From Pseudomonadota bacterium (GTDB lineage: Bacteria; Pseudomonadota; Gammaproteobacteria; Pseudomonadales; Azotimanducaceae), in NCBI GenBank assembly GCA_027622495.1, contig JAQBYL010000099.1:1-11442 (forward strand): a DNA stretch of 11,442 bases, given 5' to 3'. Positions 1-6,927 of the stretch are shown here, piece after piece. The stretch's first letter is position 1; every line of letters starts with the position of its first letter. The position numbers and the translations under genes are program-made. The notes beneath the pieces were generated by a model. That model was given only the letters and a program-made list of their open reading frames with translations, did not search any database and was not told the DNA's origin.

Positions 1-48
1 CCACCGCCACCAGAAACGCCCCAGAGTAGTGACTCTGACGCCAGCTGA
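1..48 (+). CDS. C-terminal end of an upstream gene (partial)
   Basis: Reading from base 1 gives 15 codons and a TGA stop at 46-48. The peptide begins with four prolines and ends in a serine- and aspartate-rich tail (PPPPETPQSSDSDAS). This is a typical disordered C-terminus and no family can be assigned from it. The stop lies 5 nt before the ATG of the TPR gene, the same tight packing seen along the rest of the operon, so this is probably another operon member. The frame is open only over a very short stretch, so the call rests mainly on position and spacing. Confidence 0.45.
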   Translation, partial: PPPPETPQSSDSDAS

Positions 49-53
49 AAATC

Positions 54-1577
54 ATGACCGACAATTCAGAGGTCATTGCGCCTAAAGCGGTTCCTTTAAG
101 CCATGCGACCAAAACCCCGTTTGAGACCGGGTCAGACGCGGAGAGCCCCTATGCCAGACGTTTGCTCCTGGGAATCCTGATCGTCGCAGCCGTTATTGTC
201 CTGTACTTCGTTTTTACCTTCACGCCAGAACGTCGGGTCGAGACGAGCTCGCAAACAGGTGCAACACCCATCCCGACCGCACCCCAGACCGGAGCCGCCC
301 CGTTCGCAGACGATGGTGCGCTTCCGCCCTTTCAGACCCTGATGCGGGCACAGGCACGGGAAAAAGCTCAGGCGGAACTTGCCGGTTTTGTAGAACTGCA
401 GCTCCAACTGCAACAGCAGATGCGGGTGGATACCTGGGGTCAGGATTCGTATGAGGCAGCAAAGGTCGCTGCTGAGCAAGGCGACACTGCGTTCATGCGT
501 GAACGTTATGACGAATCAATTGCGAGCTACGTAACAGCACGGGAACTGTTGGCCGAACTGATTGTTGTGGGCGAACAGAAATTCGAAGACCTGCTGCAGC
601 AAACTACGATCGCGATTAATGATCAGAACCAGGCATCAGCGCTCTCGCTGGTCGAGCAGGCGCTGCTGATCAAACCCGATGACTCCACTGCCCTTGCACT
701 GAAAGTTCGCGCGCACAAAATTGACAGTGTCCTCACATTGTTCAGACAGGCCAGAAATCACGAACTGGCTGAGGCCTGGGCAGACGCAGTAAGCGGCTAC
801 CAGGCAGTCCTTGATCTGGACCCTGAAACCAGAGGCGTTAGCGAAGCGATTACGCGAACCCGTACCGCCGAAACACAACAGATTCTCGAAAGCCACATAT
901 CCGCTGGTTTTCTCGCGCTGGAAAATAACCAGTTCGCCAAAGCGACCACCGCGTTCAACAAAGCCCTCAAAATTCAGCCCGCTAATCCAATCGCACTTGG
1001 TGGTCTGCAGCAGACCGAATCCAAGTCTTTGCTTGGCCAGGTGGATCGCCTGAAGGTAGAAGCCCAGAGCGCTCTCGACGATGAAAACTGGTCAACCGCC
1101 CTCGCCCACTACGATGAAATTCTGAGCCTCGATGCAAATCTCAAATTTGCTAAGGAAGGAAAAGCAACCGCAACCGAACAACTCAGAGCGCTGACCATTC
1201 TGAACAAGATAATCGACAGCCCCGATAACCTGTCGTCAAAAAAGTTATTCGATGAAGCCAATGCGACACTGACCAGAGCGCGGACACTCAAACCAATGGG
1301 TCCAACACTGGCCAGCAGGATCGATGAGGTCGACCACCTGCTGAGTGTTTACTCTCAACCCGTTGCGGTTACGCTGAAGTCCGACAATCAGACAGACGTG
1401 ATCCTTTCGACTGTGGGCAGACTGGGGACGTTCGACGTAAAGCAGGTTTCGCTGAGACCCGGAGCATACACCCTGATCGGCAGCCGGAATGGCTGTCGGG
1501 ACGTGAGAACTCAGATTACTGTGCGACCCGAAATGCCACCGGTAGACATCCGCTGCATGGAGCAGTTGCCGCAGTGA
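54..1577 (+). CDS. membrane-anchored TPR-repeat protein
   Basis: A 507-residue protein, probably a scaffold or adaptor. Residues 1-35 are a polar N-terminus and about 36-56 a single hydrophobic segment (LLLGILIVAAVIVLYFVF). Residues 60-95 form a Pro/Thr/Ala-rich linker. About 100-430 are helical, with several TPR-like units, for example near 145-165, 192-215, 235-257, 282-310 and 336-362, several carrying the ALxxxPxxxxA pattern (ALLIKPDDSTAL, ALKIQPANPIAL). About 435-502 is a small beta-rich end, with SLRPGAYTLIGSRNGCRD resembling the PEGA-type fold. There is no signal-peptidase site, so the TPRs are most likely periplasmic behind an N-in anchor; this is inference. The ATG at 54 is the first start after the preceding stop and has no strong Shine-Dalgarno. 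Its stop overlaps the next start as GTGA, suggesting coupling. The exact function is unknown. Confidence 0.85.
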   Translation: MTDNSEVIAPKAVPLSHATKTPFETGSDAESPYARRLLLGILIVAAVIVLYFVFTFTPERRVETSSQTGATPIPTAPQTGAAPFADDGALPPFQTLMRAQAREKAQAELAGFVELQLQLQQQMRVDTWGQDSYEAAKVAAEQGDTAFMRERYDESIASYVTARELLAELIVVGEQKFEDLLQQTTIAINDQNQASALSLVEQALLIKPDDSTALALKVRAHKIDSVLTLFRQARNHELAEAWADAVSGYQAVLDLDPETRGVSEAITRTRTAETQQILESHISAGFLALENNQFAKATTAFNKALKIQPANPIALGGLQQTESKSLLGQVDRLKVEAQSALDDENWSTALAHYDEILSLDANLKFAKEGKATATEQLRALTILNKIIDSPDNLSSKKLFDEANATLTRARTLKPMGPTLASRIDEVDHLLSVYSQPVAVTLKSDNQTDVILSTVGRLGTFDVKQVSLRPGAYTLIGSRNGCRDVRTQITVRPEMPPVDIRCMEQLPQ

Positions 1578-3643
1578 ATACTTCTGATAACCCGGCGGAC
1601 AATGGAGCCGTGGATGGCGACCTGATCCGTCCGGTTGGCTACGAGCGCCCAACCGCCAGCAGCAGAAAATCGCTCACTCTGTCACCCGTCAAAGCACTCT
1701 TGACCATCCTGGCAGCGGTGGCGGTCGGCGTTCTCTGGTTTTTATTCTCCGCCAGATCAGTACAGGTTGTGTTCGACCCTTCCGCAGACGACGTTGTGAT
1801 CGACCGCGGTATGAGTCTGGCCTTAAGTGACGTATTCCTGATGTTTCCCGGTGATTATCAACTGACGGCAAATGCCATGGGCTACTACCCGCTGGAGGTG
1901 GTCTTGAACGTTGGCGAGGATCGAAACCAGCGTCACGAGTTTGCCTTCGCACCTCTGCCCGGGGTGGTAGACATTGTGACGGACCCTGAAGGCGTCAGCG
2001 TATCCGCCAATGGTGTAGTCCTGGGCGAAACCCCGCTGTATGAAGTCGACCTCGAAGCCGGTGATCAGCATCTGCGGTTTGAACATCCACGATACCAGCC
2101 AGCCAACGCAAGTATTTTTATTGAAGGCCGACGGCAGAAGCAGGCACACACACAGACAATGCGTCCCAACTGGGGTGACATAAGCCTCGCTTCAGTGCCT
2201 GCTGGTGCGGAAATCCTGGTCGACGATGAACCGACCGGCCTGACCACCCCTGCCGCAGCACCAGTGCTTGCCGGAGAACACGAGATCCGCCTGAAGCTCG
2301 CCGGGCATAAGAGCTTCCGCAAACGTATTCTGGTCGTCGCCGAGCAGGCCGAGGATCTGGGCGCCATCGCCCTCACCAAAGCCGATGGACTGTTAACGGT
2401 GACTACCATCCCGACAGAAGCCGGCGTCACCCTGAATGGTCAGTACAAAGGAATTTCGCCAATCGAAATAGACATGGAATCCGGCAGGAACTATCGCCTG
2501 CAGGTATTCAAAGCAGGCTTTGCACCGGCACAACGCACAGTCAGTCTGAAACCGGGTGAAGAGCTTAAGATCAGCATGAGCCTGAATCAGAATCGGGGAG
2601 ACCTGGTGGTGCTCACCGATCCTCCAGATGCGCAATTGTTCGTCAATGGACAGTCGCGTGGTAATGCCAATCAGACCGTGCGGTTGCCGACCACCCCACA
2701 TAACATCGAAATCCGGCTGGACGGCTACGCAGGTTACAAGACCACCATTGTTCCCAAGGAAGGTCTCACCCAGGAAGTTAAAGTCCGCCTGCTTACCATT
2801 GCCGAAGCTCGTCTGGCTGCGCTCAAACCGGTGATCCAGACCAGTCAGGGCCAGAACATGCGCCTGCTTGAACCCAGCAGTGTCACCATGGGTGCATCGC
2901 GCCGCGAACCTGGCCGTCGGGCCAATGAAACGCTGCGTGAGGTTGCTTTGACGCGCCTTTTCTATCTGGCCACAACGGAAGTCACCAACGCACAGTTCAA
3001 AGAGTTTGCGACCGGGCACGATTCCGGAAAGTATGAAGAATACCAACTCAGCAAAGACGACATGCCGGCATCCATGGTGAGCTGGAACGACGCCGCGCTC
3101 TACTGCAACTGGTTATCCAAACGCGAAGATCGCGATCCGTTTTACCGCACCGAATTCAGCAAGGTCGTGGGGATCAATTCAGGTTCGACTGGTTATAGAC
3201 TCCCCACGGAAGCAGAGTGGGCCTGGACCGCCCGCTACATTGACGGCAAGGAGCAGCTGCGCTTTCCCTGGGGTGACAACTTGCCACCCACGGATCGAAA
3301 CGGTAACTACGCTGATCACTCCGCAGCGCACATGGTCGGTCGGATCATCTTCGGATATAACGATAATCACATCGTCGCCGCACCGGTCGGCACATTCCCA
3401 GCCAATGCGCGGGGAATTCACGATCTCGGTGGAAACGTTGCAGAATGGGTCAATGACTTCTACGAGATACCTTCAGCCGACGCAGTCACCGACCCCCTGG
3501 GACCGGACACTGCCGACTTTCACGTGATCAAGGGCTCAAGCTGGATGCATGGCACCGTAACCGATCTGCGCTTGGCATTCCGCGACTATGGTGCAGACGG
3601 TCGCAGAGATGTCGGCTTCCGGATCGCCCGTTTTGCAGAATAA
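1574..3643 (+). CDS. PEGA-repeat protein with C-terminal FGE-sulfatase (SUMF1-type) domain
   Basis: A 689-residue protein starting with GTG inside the previous stop. Residues 1-40 are cytoplasmic and basic near the membrane; about 41-59 is one membrane helix (ALLTILAAVAVGVLWFLF). About 62-407 holds five PEGA-like beta repeats (62-127, 130-197, 202-268, 273-338, 343-407). The last four show the usual pattern of P-x-G/D-A, a short turn with G, then P and G-x-H/Y-x-I/L. About 428-688 is an FGE-sulfatase domain with hallmarks VTMG, TTEVTNAQFKEFA, WNDAALYCNWLS, YRLPTEAEWAWTAR, FPWGDN, DLGGNVAEWVND and a final GFRIA. The paired catalytic cysteines of formylglycine-generating enzyme are absent: that segment reads KGSSWMHGTVTDLRLAFRD, and the only cysteine in the domain is C511. 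It is therefore probably a binding or structural module, likely periplasmic. The family name is firm; the role is inferred. Confidence 0.92.
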   Translation: MNTSDNPADNGAVDGDLIRPVGYERPTASSRKSLTLSPVKALLTILAAVAVGVLWFLFSARSVQVVFDPSADDVVIDRGMSLALSDVFLMFPGDYQLTANAMGYYPLEVVLNVGEDRNQRHEFAFAPLPGVVDIVTDPEGVSVSANGVVLGETPLYEVDLEAGDQHLRFEHPRYQPANASIFIEGRRQKQAHTQTMRPNWGDISLASVPAGAEILVDDEPTGLTTPAAAPVLAGEHEIRLKLAGHKSFRKRILVVAEQAEDLGAIALTKADGLLTVTTIPTEAGVTLNGQYKGISPIEIDMESGRNYRLQVFKAGFAPAQRTVSLKPGEELKISMSLNQNRGDLVVLTDPPDAQLFVNGQSRGNANQTVRLPTTPHNIEIRLDGYAGYKTTIVPKEGLTQEVKVRLLTIAEARLAALKPVIQTSQGQNMRLLEPSSVTMGASRREPGRRANETLREVALTRLFYLATTEVTNAQFKEFATGHDSGKYEEYQLSKDDMPASMVSWNDAALYCNWLSKREDRDPFYRTEFSKVVGINSGSTGYRLPTEAEWAWTARYIDGKEQLRFPWGDNLPPTDRNGNYADHSAAHMVGRIIFGYNDNHIVAAPVGTFPANARGIHDLGGNVAEWVNDFYEIPSADAVTDPLGPDTADFHVIKGSSWMHGTVTDLRLAFRDYGADGRRDVGFRIARFAE

Positions 3644-3656
3644 ACAGGAGAAACAC

Positions 3657-3896
3657 ATGATGTCCGGCTCATTAAGATGGCTTCTTGTGGCCCTTGTGGT
3701 GGTGGTTGCAGCCACGCAGATGAACATTCAGGCCGCAGAGCCGGGAGGTGATGCAGCGCCTGATCAGGCCAGTAGTCAGACGAAAAAAACCCAAACGGAA
3801 CCTTCACCCAAACCCGAAGGTCCAACGCCCGAGGAATTCGATCCAAGCGAGAACATCTCTGAAGATTTTGCAGTCGCTTTTCCGGTGGACATATAA
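3657..3896 (+). CDS. small secreted acidic protein
   Basis: A 79-residue protein not recognised as a known family. The start ATG at 3657 (a second ATG follows at 3660) sits 6 nt after a good Shine-Dalgarno, CAGGAG at 3645-3650. Earlier in-frame starts lie inside the preceding gene and are less likely. Residues 1-26 form a Sec signal peptide: a short N-region with R7, a long hydrophobic core (LLVALVVVVAA), and cleavage probably after A26 or A27. The mature part is a Pro/Lys/Glu/Thr-rich disordered linker (about 28-60) ending in an acidic and hydrophobic tail, SENISEDFAVAFPVDI. The linker-plus-tail form suggests a peptide that docks on a partner in the periplasm; this is inference. It lies 13 nt after the FGE gene and 5 nt before the channel gene. 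Confidence 0.75.
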   Translation: MMSGSLRWLLVALVVVVAATQMNIQAAEPGGDAAPDQASSQTKKTQTEPSPKPEGPTPEEFDPSENISEDFAVAFPVDI

Positions 3897-3901
3897 AAAC
3901 A

Positions 3902-4705
3902 ATGAAACGTCAGCTGCCATTCGAGTTTATCTACCAGGTTGCCGCACTGGTGAGCGCAATGATTATTGTGCATCTGGTTCACATCACACTGATCCGCCCC
4001 AATGCAGAAGCCATCATCGAGCGACAGGTCGCAGCCGCCGCTGAAGGCGGTGACTACATACAGGACAGCTCCATCTATGTGGTCTTGAAAGACATCGAAC
4101 AGGAGTCCTGCTTCATCCTGATGTTCTGGGCCATTGCGATCATGGGTTACAAAGGCAGGAATGCGCTCCGCGAAGGGGCCCTGCTGCAATATGAGATCGT
4201 CAGCGTGAACGACGGCATGAGTATTCTTCCCGAGGATACCCGTGAGTACACCAGACCCATACAGGCGCTCGACAAGAGTGTTCAGAATTTTCTGTTGCCG
4301 CGGGCGCTGACGGCTGCGCTGCAACGATTTGCATCAACCCGCAATGTGCAGAACGTGTCTGAAGCGGTCAAGGCGGTTTGTGACAGTGAACAGGACCGCC
4401 TGGACAGTGAACTGTCGATGGTCCGTTACATCGCCTGGGCGATCCCTTCAATTGGATTTATCGGCACGGTTCGCGGGATCAGTGCAGCGCTTGGTCAGGC
4501 TTACCAGGCAGTAGAAGGCAACATTATCGGCGTCACCACCAGTCTCGGTGTTGCGTTTAATTCCACGTTTGTCGCTCTGGTCATCAGCATCGTCATCATG
4601 TTTTTAATGCATCAGCTGCAGTTGATCCAGGAGCGACTGGTTCTCGACATCCATACTTACTGCGACGAGCGACTGATCCGGCATATGCAGGTTCGCGGCC
4701 GATGA
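3902..4705 (+). CDS. MotA/TolQ/ExbB-family proton-channel protein
   Basis: A 267-residue inner-membrane protein. Likely membrane segments are about 12-31, 67-84, 174-198 and 208-235. The second half carries the family signature: AWAIPSIGFIGTVRGISAAL aligns with the P-x-I-G-L-x-G-T-V-x-G segment of TolQ/ExbB, followed by GVTTSLGVAFNSTFVALVIS. Basic residues after segment 2 (GYKGRNALR) and at the N-terminus (MKR) fit an N-in, four-helix topology with a periplasmic loop at about 32-66 and a cytoplasmic domain at about 85-172. TolQ and ExbB usually have three helices, so the N-terminal hairpin is an addition that makes it look more MotA-like. Family members form oligomeric channels using the proton or sodium gradient with an ExbD/TolR/MotB partner. 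No Shine-Dalgarno precedes the ATG. Its end overlaps the next gene as ATGA. The likely partners are the two VWA proteins downstream. Confidence 0.88.
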   Translation: MKRQLPFEFIYQVAALVSAMIIVHLVHITLIRPNAEAIIERQVAAAAEGGDYIQDSSIYVVLKDIEQESCFILMFWAIAIMGYKGRNALREGALLQYEIVSVNDGMSILPEDTREYTRPIQALDKSVQNFLLPRALTAALQRFASTRNVQNVSEAVKAVCDSEQDRLDSELSMVRYIAWAIPSIGFIGTVRGISAALGQAYQAVEGNIIGVTTSLGVAFNSTFVALVISIVIMFLMHQLQLIQERLVLDIHTYCDERLIRHMQVRGR

Positions 4706-5838
4706 CCCTGCTTCTTGAGCTCAACGATTGCGATCTTAAGTTGCACGACGGATCGAGGGTTGTGTATTCGGAACCAGCGATTGCGATCGTCGACAAAACC
4801 GAAGTGACGTTCGGTCGCGCAGCCCAACGCAGCATGCGTCTGAAGCCACAACAGACCAATCAACAGTATCTTTCGCGTCTTAACGCCGACCCGCTGCCGG
4901 TCAGTGGTGCAGGGGCGAAAAACCATGCGGATCTGGTGTATCTGCACCTGAAAGCCATTGCCGATCTGATCACCGCGGATGTGGTGGTTGCAGTACCAGG
5001 TACGCTGACAAACGATCAGCTCGGCGTGTTTCTGGGCATTGCTCAGGAAAGCGGTATCAGCATCAGCGGCTTTGTAGATGCTGCGGTTCTCTGGAGTAAC
5101 TCCCTGGACCTGCCGCAGGCTTCCTGTCACCTGGATCTGCATCAGACCGGCGCCTGCCTCACATCGCTTGCAACCGGAACCGAAACACAACGCAGCCGGG
5201 CAGAAACGGTGAGCGGCTGTGGTCTCATGTCGATTGTTGACGGCTGGGTAAATCTGGTTGCCGATCGTTTTGTTCAGGAAACCCGCTTCGATCCGCTGCA
5301 CAGCGCAGCCACAGAACAACAGGTTTACGATCAGGTGGATCGCTGGGCACGTACCCCGGGATCAAACGATCTGTCAGTTCAGATAGATCACCAGGGTCAG
5401 ACGCGTGTGGTTGAGGTGTCAAGCAATGCCCTGCTGGCAAAGCTTGCACAACGGCTCAACCATCTGGTTGATCTCATCCCTTCTGGCTCGACCGTGGTAC
5501 TAACGCCACGCGGTGGTACTCTGCCCGGTCTGGCGCGCCACCTGGAGCTTGCCGGTGCAAACGTTCAGATCCTCACTGATGAAGCGCTTACGGTTGCATT
5601 CAACAGTCACAGAAATCTGCTTGTCGATGCCTCCAACCTCCGGGTTATCAAAGCGCTACCCCACACCGGTTCAATCCGGCCGGCTGCTGCAGCCGTAGTA
5701 CCTGCGACCCACGTCCTTCACAACAGCCGTGCCTACCCCCTGGCAACTAACCCATTCGGCTTGCCGACTGAAGGAGCGGCCGGCGAGGTGATAACTCATG
5801 GCGGCTCGACCTATCAGTTGATTGTCGTTGAGACCTGA
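4702..5838 (+). CDS. degenerate actin/Hsp70-fold protein
   Basis: A 378-residue protein with no signal peptide or membrane segment, so probably cytoplasmic. The N-terminal layout follows the Hsp70/actin fold: strand-turn-strand (LLLELNDCDLKLHDG), then SEPAIAIVDKTEVTFGRAA matching the Hsp70 PS-x-I-A...G-x-x-A block, then VVVAVPGTLTNDQ (residues 94-106) matching the Hsp70 VPA-x-F-x-D-x-Q block, and SGFVDAAVLWS matching the NEPTAAAL region. The nucleotide motifs are weak: the phosphate-1 loop DLGTT is replaced by ELNDC, phosphate-2 DLGGGT by DLHQTG (145-150), and the adenosine motif GG-x-S-R by RGGTLPGLARH (270-280). C-terminal residues of about 330-378 form a short beta-like extension. The start overlaps the channel gene stop (ATGA). 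It may have lost ATPase activity and act as a structural cytoplasmic part. The fold assignment rests on pattern matching and is moderate. Confidence 0.65.
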   Translation: MTLLLELNDCDLKLHDGSRVVYSEPAIAIVDKTEVTFGRAAQRSMRLKPQQTNQQYLSRLNADPLPVSGAGAKNHADLVYLHLKAIADLITADVVVAVPGTLTNDQLGVFLGIAQESGISISGFVDAAVLWSNSLDLPQASCHLDLHQTGACLTSLATGTETQRSRAETVSGCGLMSIVDGWVNLVADRFVQETRFDPLHSAATEQQVYDQVDRWARTPGSNDLSVQIDHQGQTRVVEVSSNALLAKLAQRLNHLVDLIPSGSTVVLTPRGGTLPGLARHLELAGANVQILTDEALTVAFNSHRNLLVDASNLRVIKALPHTGSIRPAAAAVVPATHVLHNSRAYPLATNPFGLPTEGAAGEVITHGGSTYQLIVVET

Positions 5839-5841
5839 AAC

Positions 5842-6927
5842 ATGGCCCGCCGCAAACTCAACATCTTTTCACTGTCTTTTCTGGACGTGATGTCGTGTGG
5901 GTTTGGCGCCGTGGTGTTGATCTTCCTGATCATATCCAGAGACAGCGAAGTCGAAGTTCAGGTCGTCAACCGCGATCTGCTGTCAGAAATCAGAATGCTC
6001 GATTATCAGGTCTTAACCGGTGAAAAAGATCTTTTTGAACTGAAGGTCCTTCTCGACGCACTGCTTATGCGGGTGGCAGACAGTGATGAAAAGCTCAACA
6101 GCACCACCAGCGCGATTGAAGTCAACAAGAAAGATTTCGACAAACTCGATTCTCAGTCGGTGGCCCGTGTTAAAGATCTGAATGAATTGAAGTCCGACGT
6201 CGAAACCCGCGAGAAAGAACTCGCGCGTCTGAAAGCAATCAGCGAAGCAGACGAAGGTGGCCGGGTCCGTCGTGTGGAAGGCGAAGGTGATCGTCAATAC
6301 CTGACCGGCATGCGCGTCGGGGGCAAGAATGTGCTGATCGCCCTGGATGTTTCCGGGAGCATGTTAGACGAGTCGATTGTAAACATCCTGCGCCGCCGCA
6401 ACATGTCTGAAGCACGGCAGAAACAGGCACCAAAATGGCGACGTGCAGTCGAGACCGTGGAATGGATATCGGCTCAGCTGCCGTTGGACGCAGACTTTCA
6501 GATTTTTGCCTTCAACACCGAAACCCGCACACTTATCGAGGGCAGTGACAATCAGTGGGTGGCCCTGGCCGAAGGTCGAGAGCTGGATCAGGCCATCAAT
6601 TCGCTTCAGGAGATTATCCCATCCGGGGGCACCAGCATTGAAAACCTGTTTATCGCCCTTCGAGAACTCAACCCGCTGCCAGACAACGTCTATCTGATCA
6701 TCGATTCTCTGCCTACCCAGGGAACCAAAGAACCAAGGTCTGCCACCGTCAGCGGCAAAGAGCGGCTTGACCTGTTTCGTGACGCGATCAAAAAACTGCC
6801 GGTTCAGGTTCCGGTTAACGTGATCATGTTCCCCATGGAAGGTGACCCGATGGCGGCGGCGTCTTACTGGAATCTGGCCCGGGTGTCGGGTGGTTCTTAT
6901 CTTGCTCCATCGAAGGACTGGCCTTAG
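5842..6927 (+). CDS. VWA-domain protein with ExbD-like N-terminal helix (first paralogue)
   Basis: A 361-residue protein. Residues 1-8 are basic (MARRKLN); about 10-32 form one membrane helix, FSLSFLDVMSCGFGAVVLIF, with an acidic D15 near its cytoplasmic end. About 34-135 are a charged heptad-like coiled coil. About 160-358 are a von Willebrand factor A domain. The metal-ion site is intact: D169-x-S171-x-S173 (LDVSGSM), T264 (SGGTS) and D288 (IIDSLPTQG). The basic N-terminus implies N-in, putting coiled coil and VWA domain in the periplasm. The F-L-D-V-M start of the helix resembles the ExbD/TolR helix (FIDVM), whose aspartate takes part in proton flow with ExbB/TolQ. The gene starts 3 nt after the actin-like gene and ends flush against its paralogue. 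VWA domains bind protein ligands; the ligand here is unknown. Confidence 0.88.
   Translation: MARRKLNIFSLSFLDVMSCGFGAVVLIFLIISRDSEVEVQVVNRDLLSEIRMLDYQVLTGEKDLFELKVLLDALLMRVADSDEKLNSTTSAIEVNKKDFDKLDSQSVARVKDLNELKSDVETREKELARLKAISEADEGGRVRRVEGEGDRQYLTGMRVGGKNVLIALDVSGSMLDESIVNILRRRNMSEARQKQAPKWRRAVETVEWISAQLPLDADFQIFAFNTETRTLIEGSDNQWVALAEGRELDQAINSLQEIIPSGGTSIENLFIALRELNPLPDNVYLIIDSLPTQGTKEPRSATVSGKERLDLFRDAIKKLPVQVPVNVIMFPMEGDPMAAASYWNLARVSGGSYLAPSKDWP

Noticed and set aside
2393..3046. Long minus-strand open frame (about 217 codons) opposite the PEGA/FGE gene
   Set aside because: It lies wholly opposite a well-supported domain-rich gene and its translation shows no recognisable motifs; it is a by-product of codon use on the other strand. 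The same holds for frames at 3776-4324 and 4657-5319.
2855..3640. FGE domain read as an active formylglycine-generating (sulfatase-activating) enzyme
   Set aside because: The catalytic cysteine pair is missing and no sulfatase gene is visible in the window.
3588..3656. Earlier in-frame start for the small secreted protein
   Set aside because: It would begin inside the FGE coding sequence and bury the signal peptide behind 23 extra residues; the ATG at 3657 has a proper Shine-Dalgarno.
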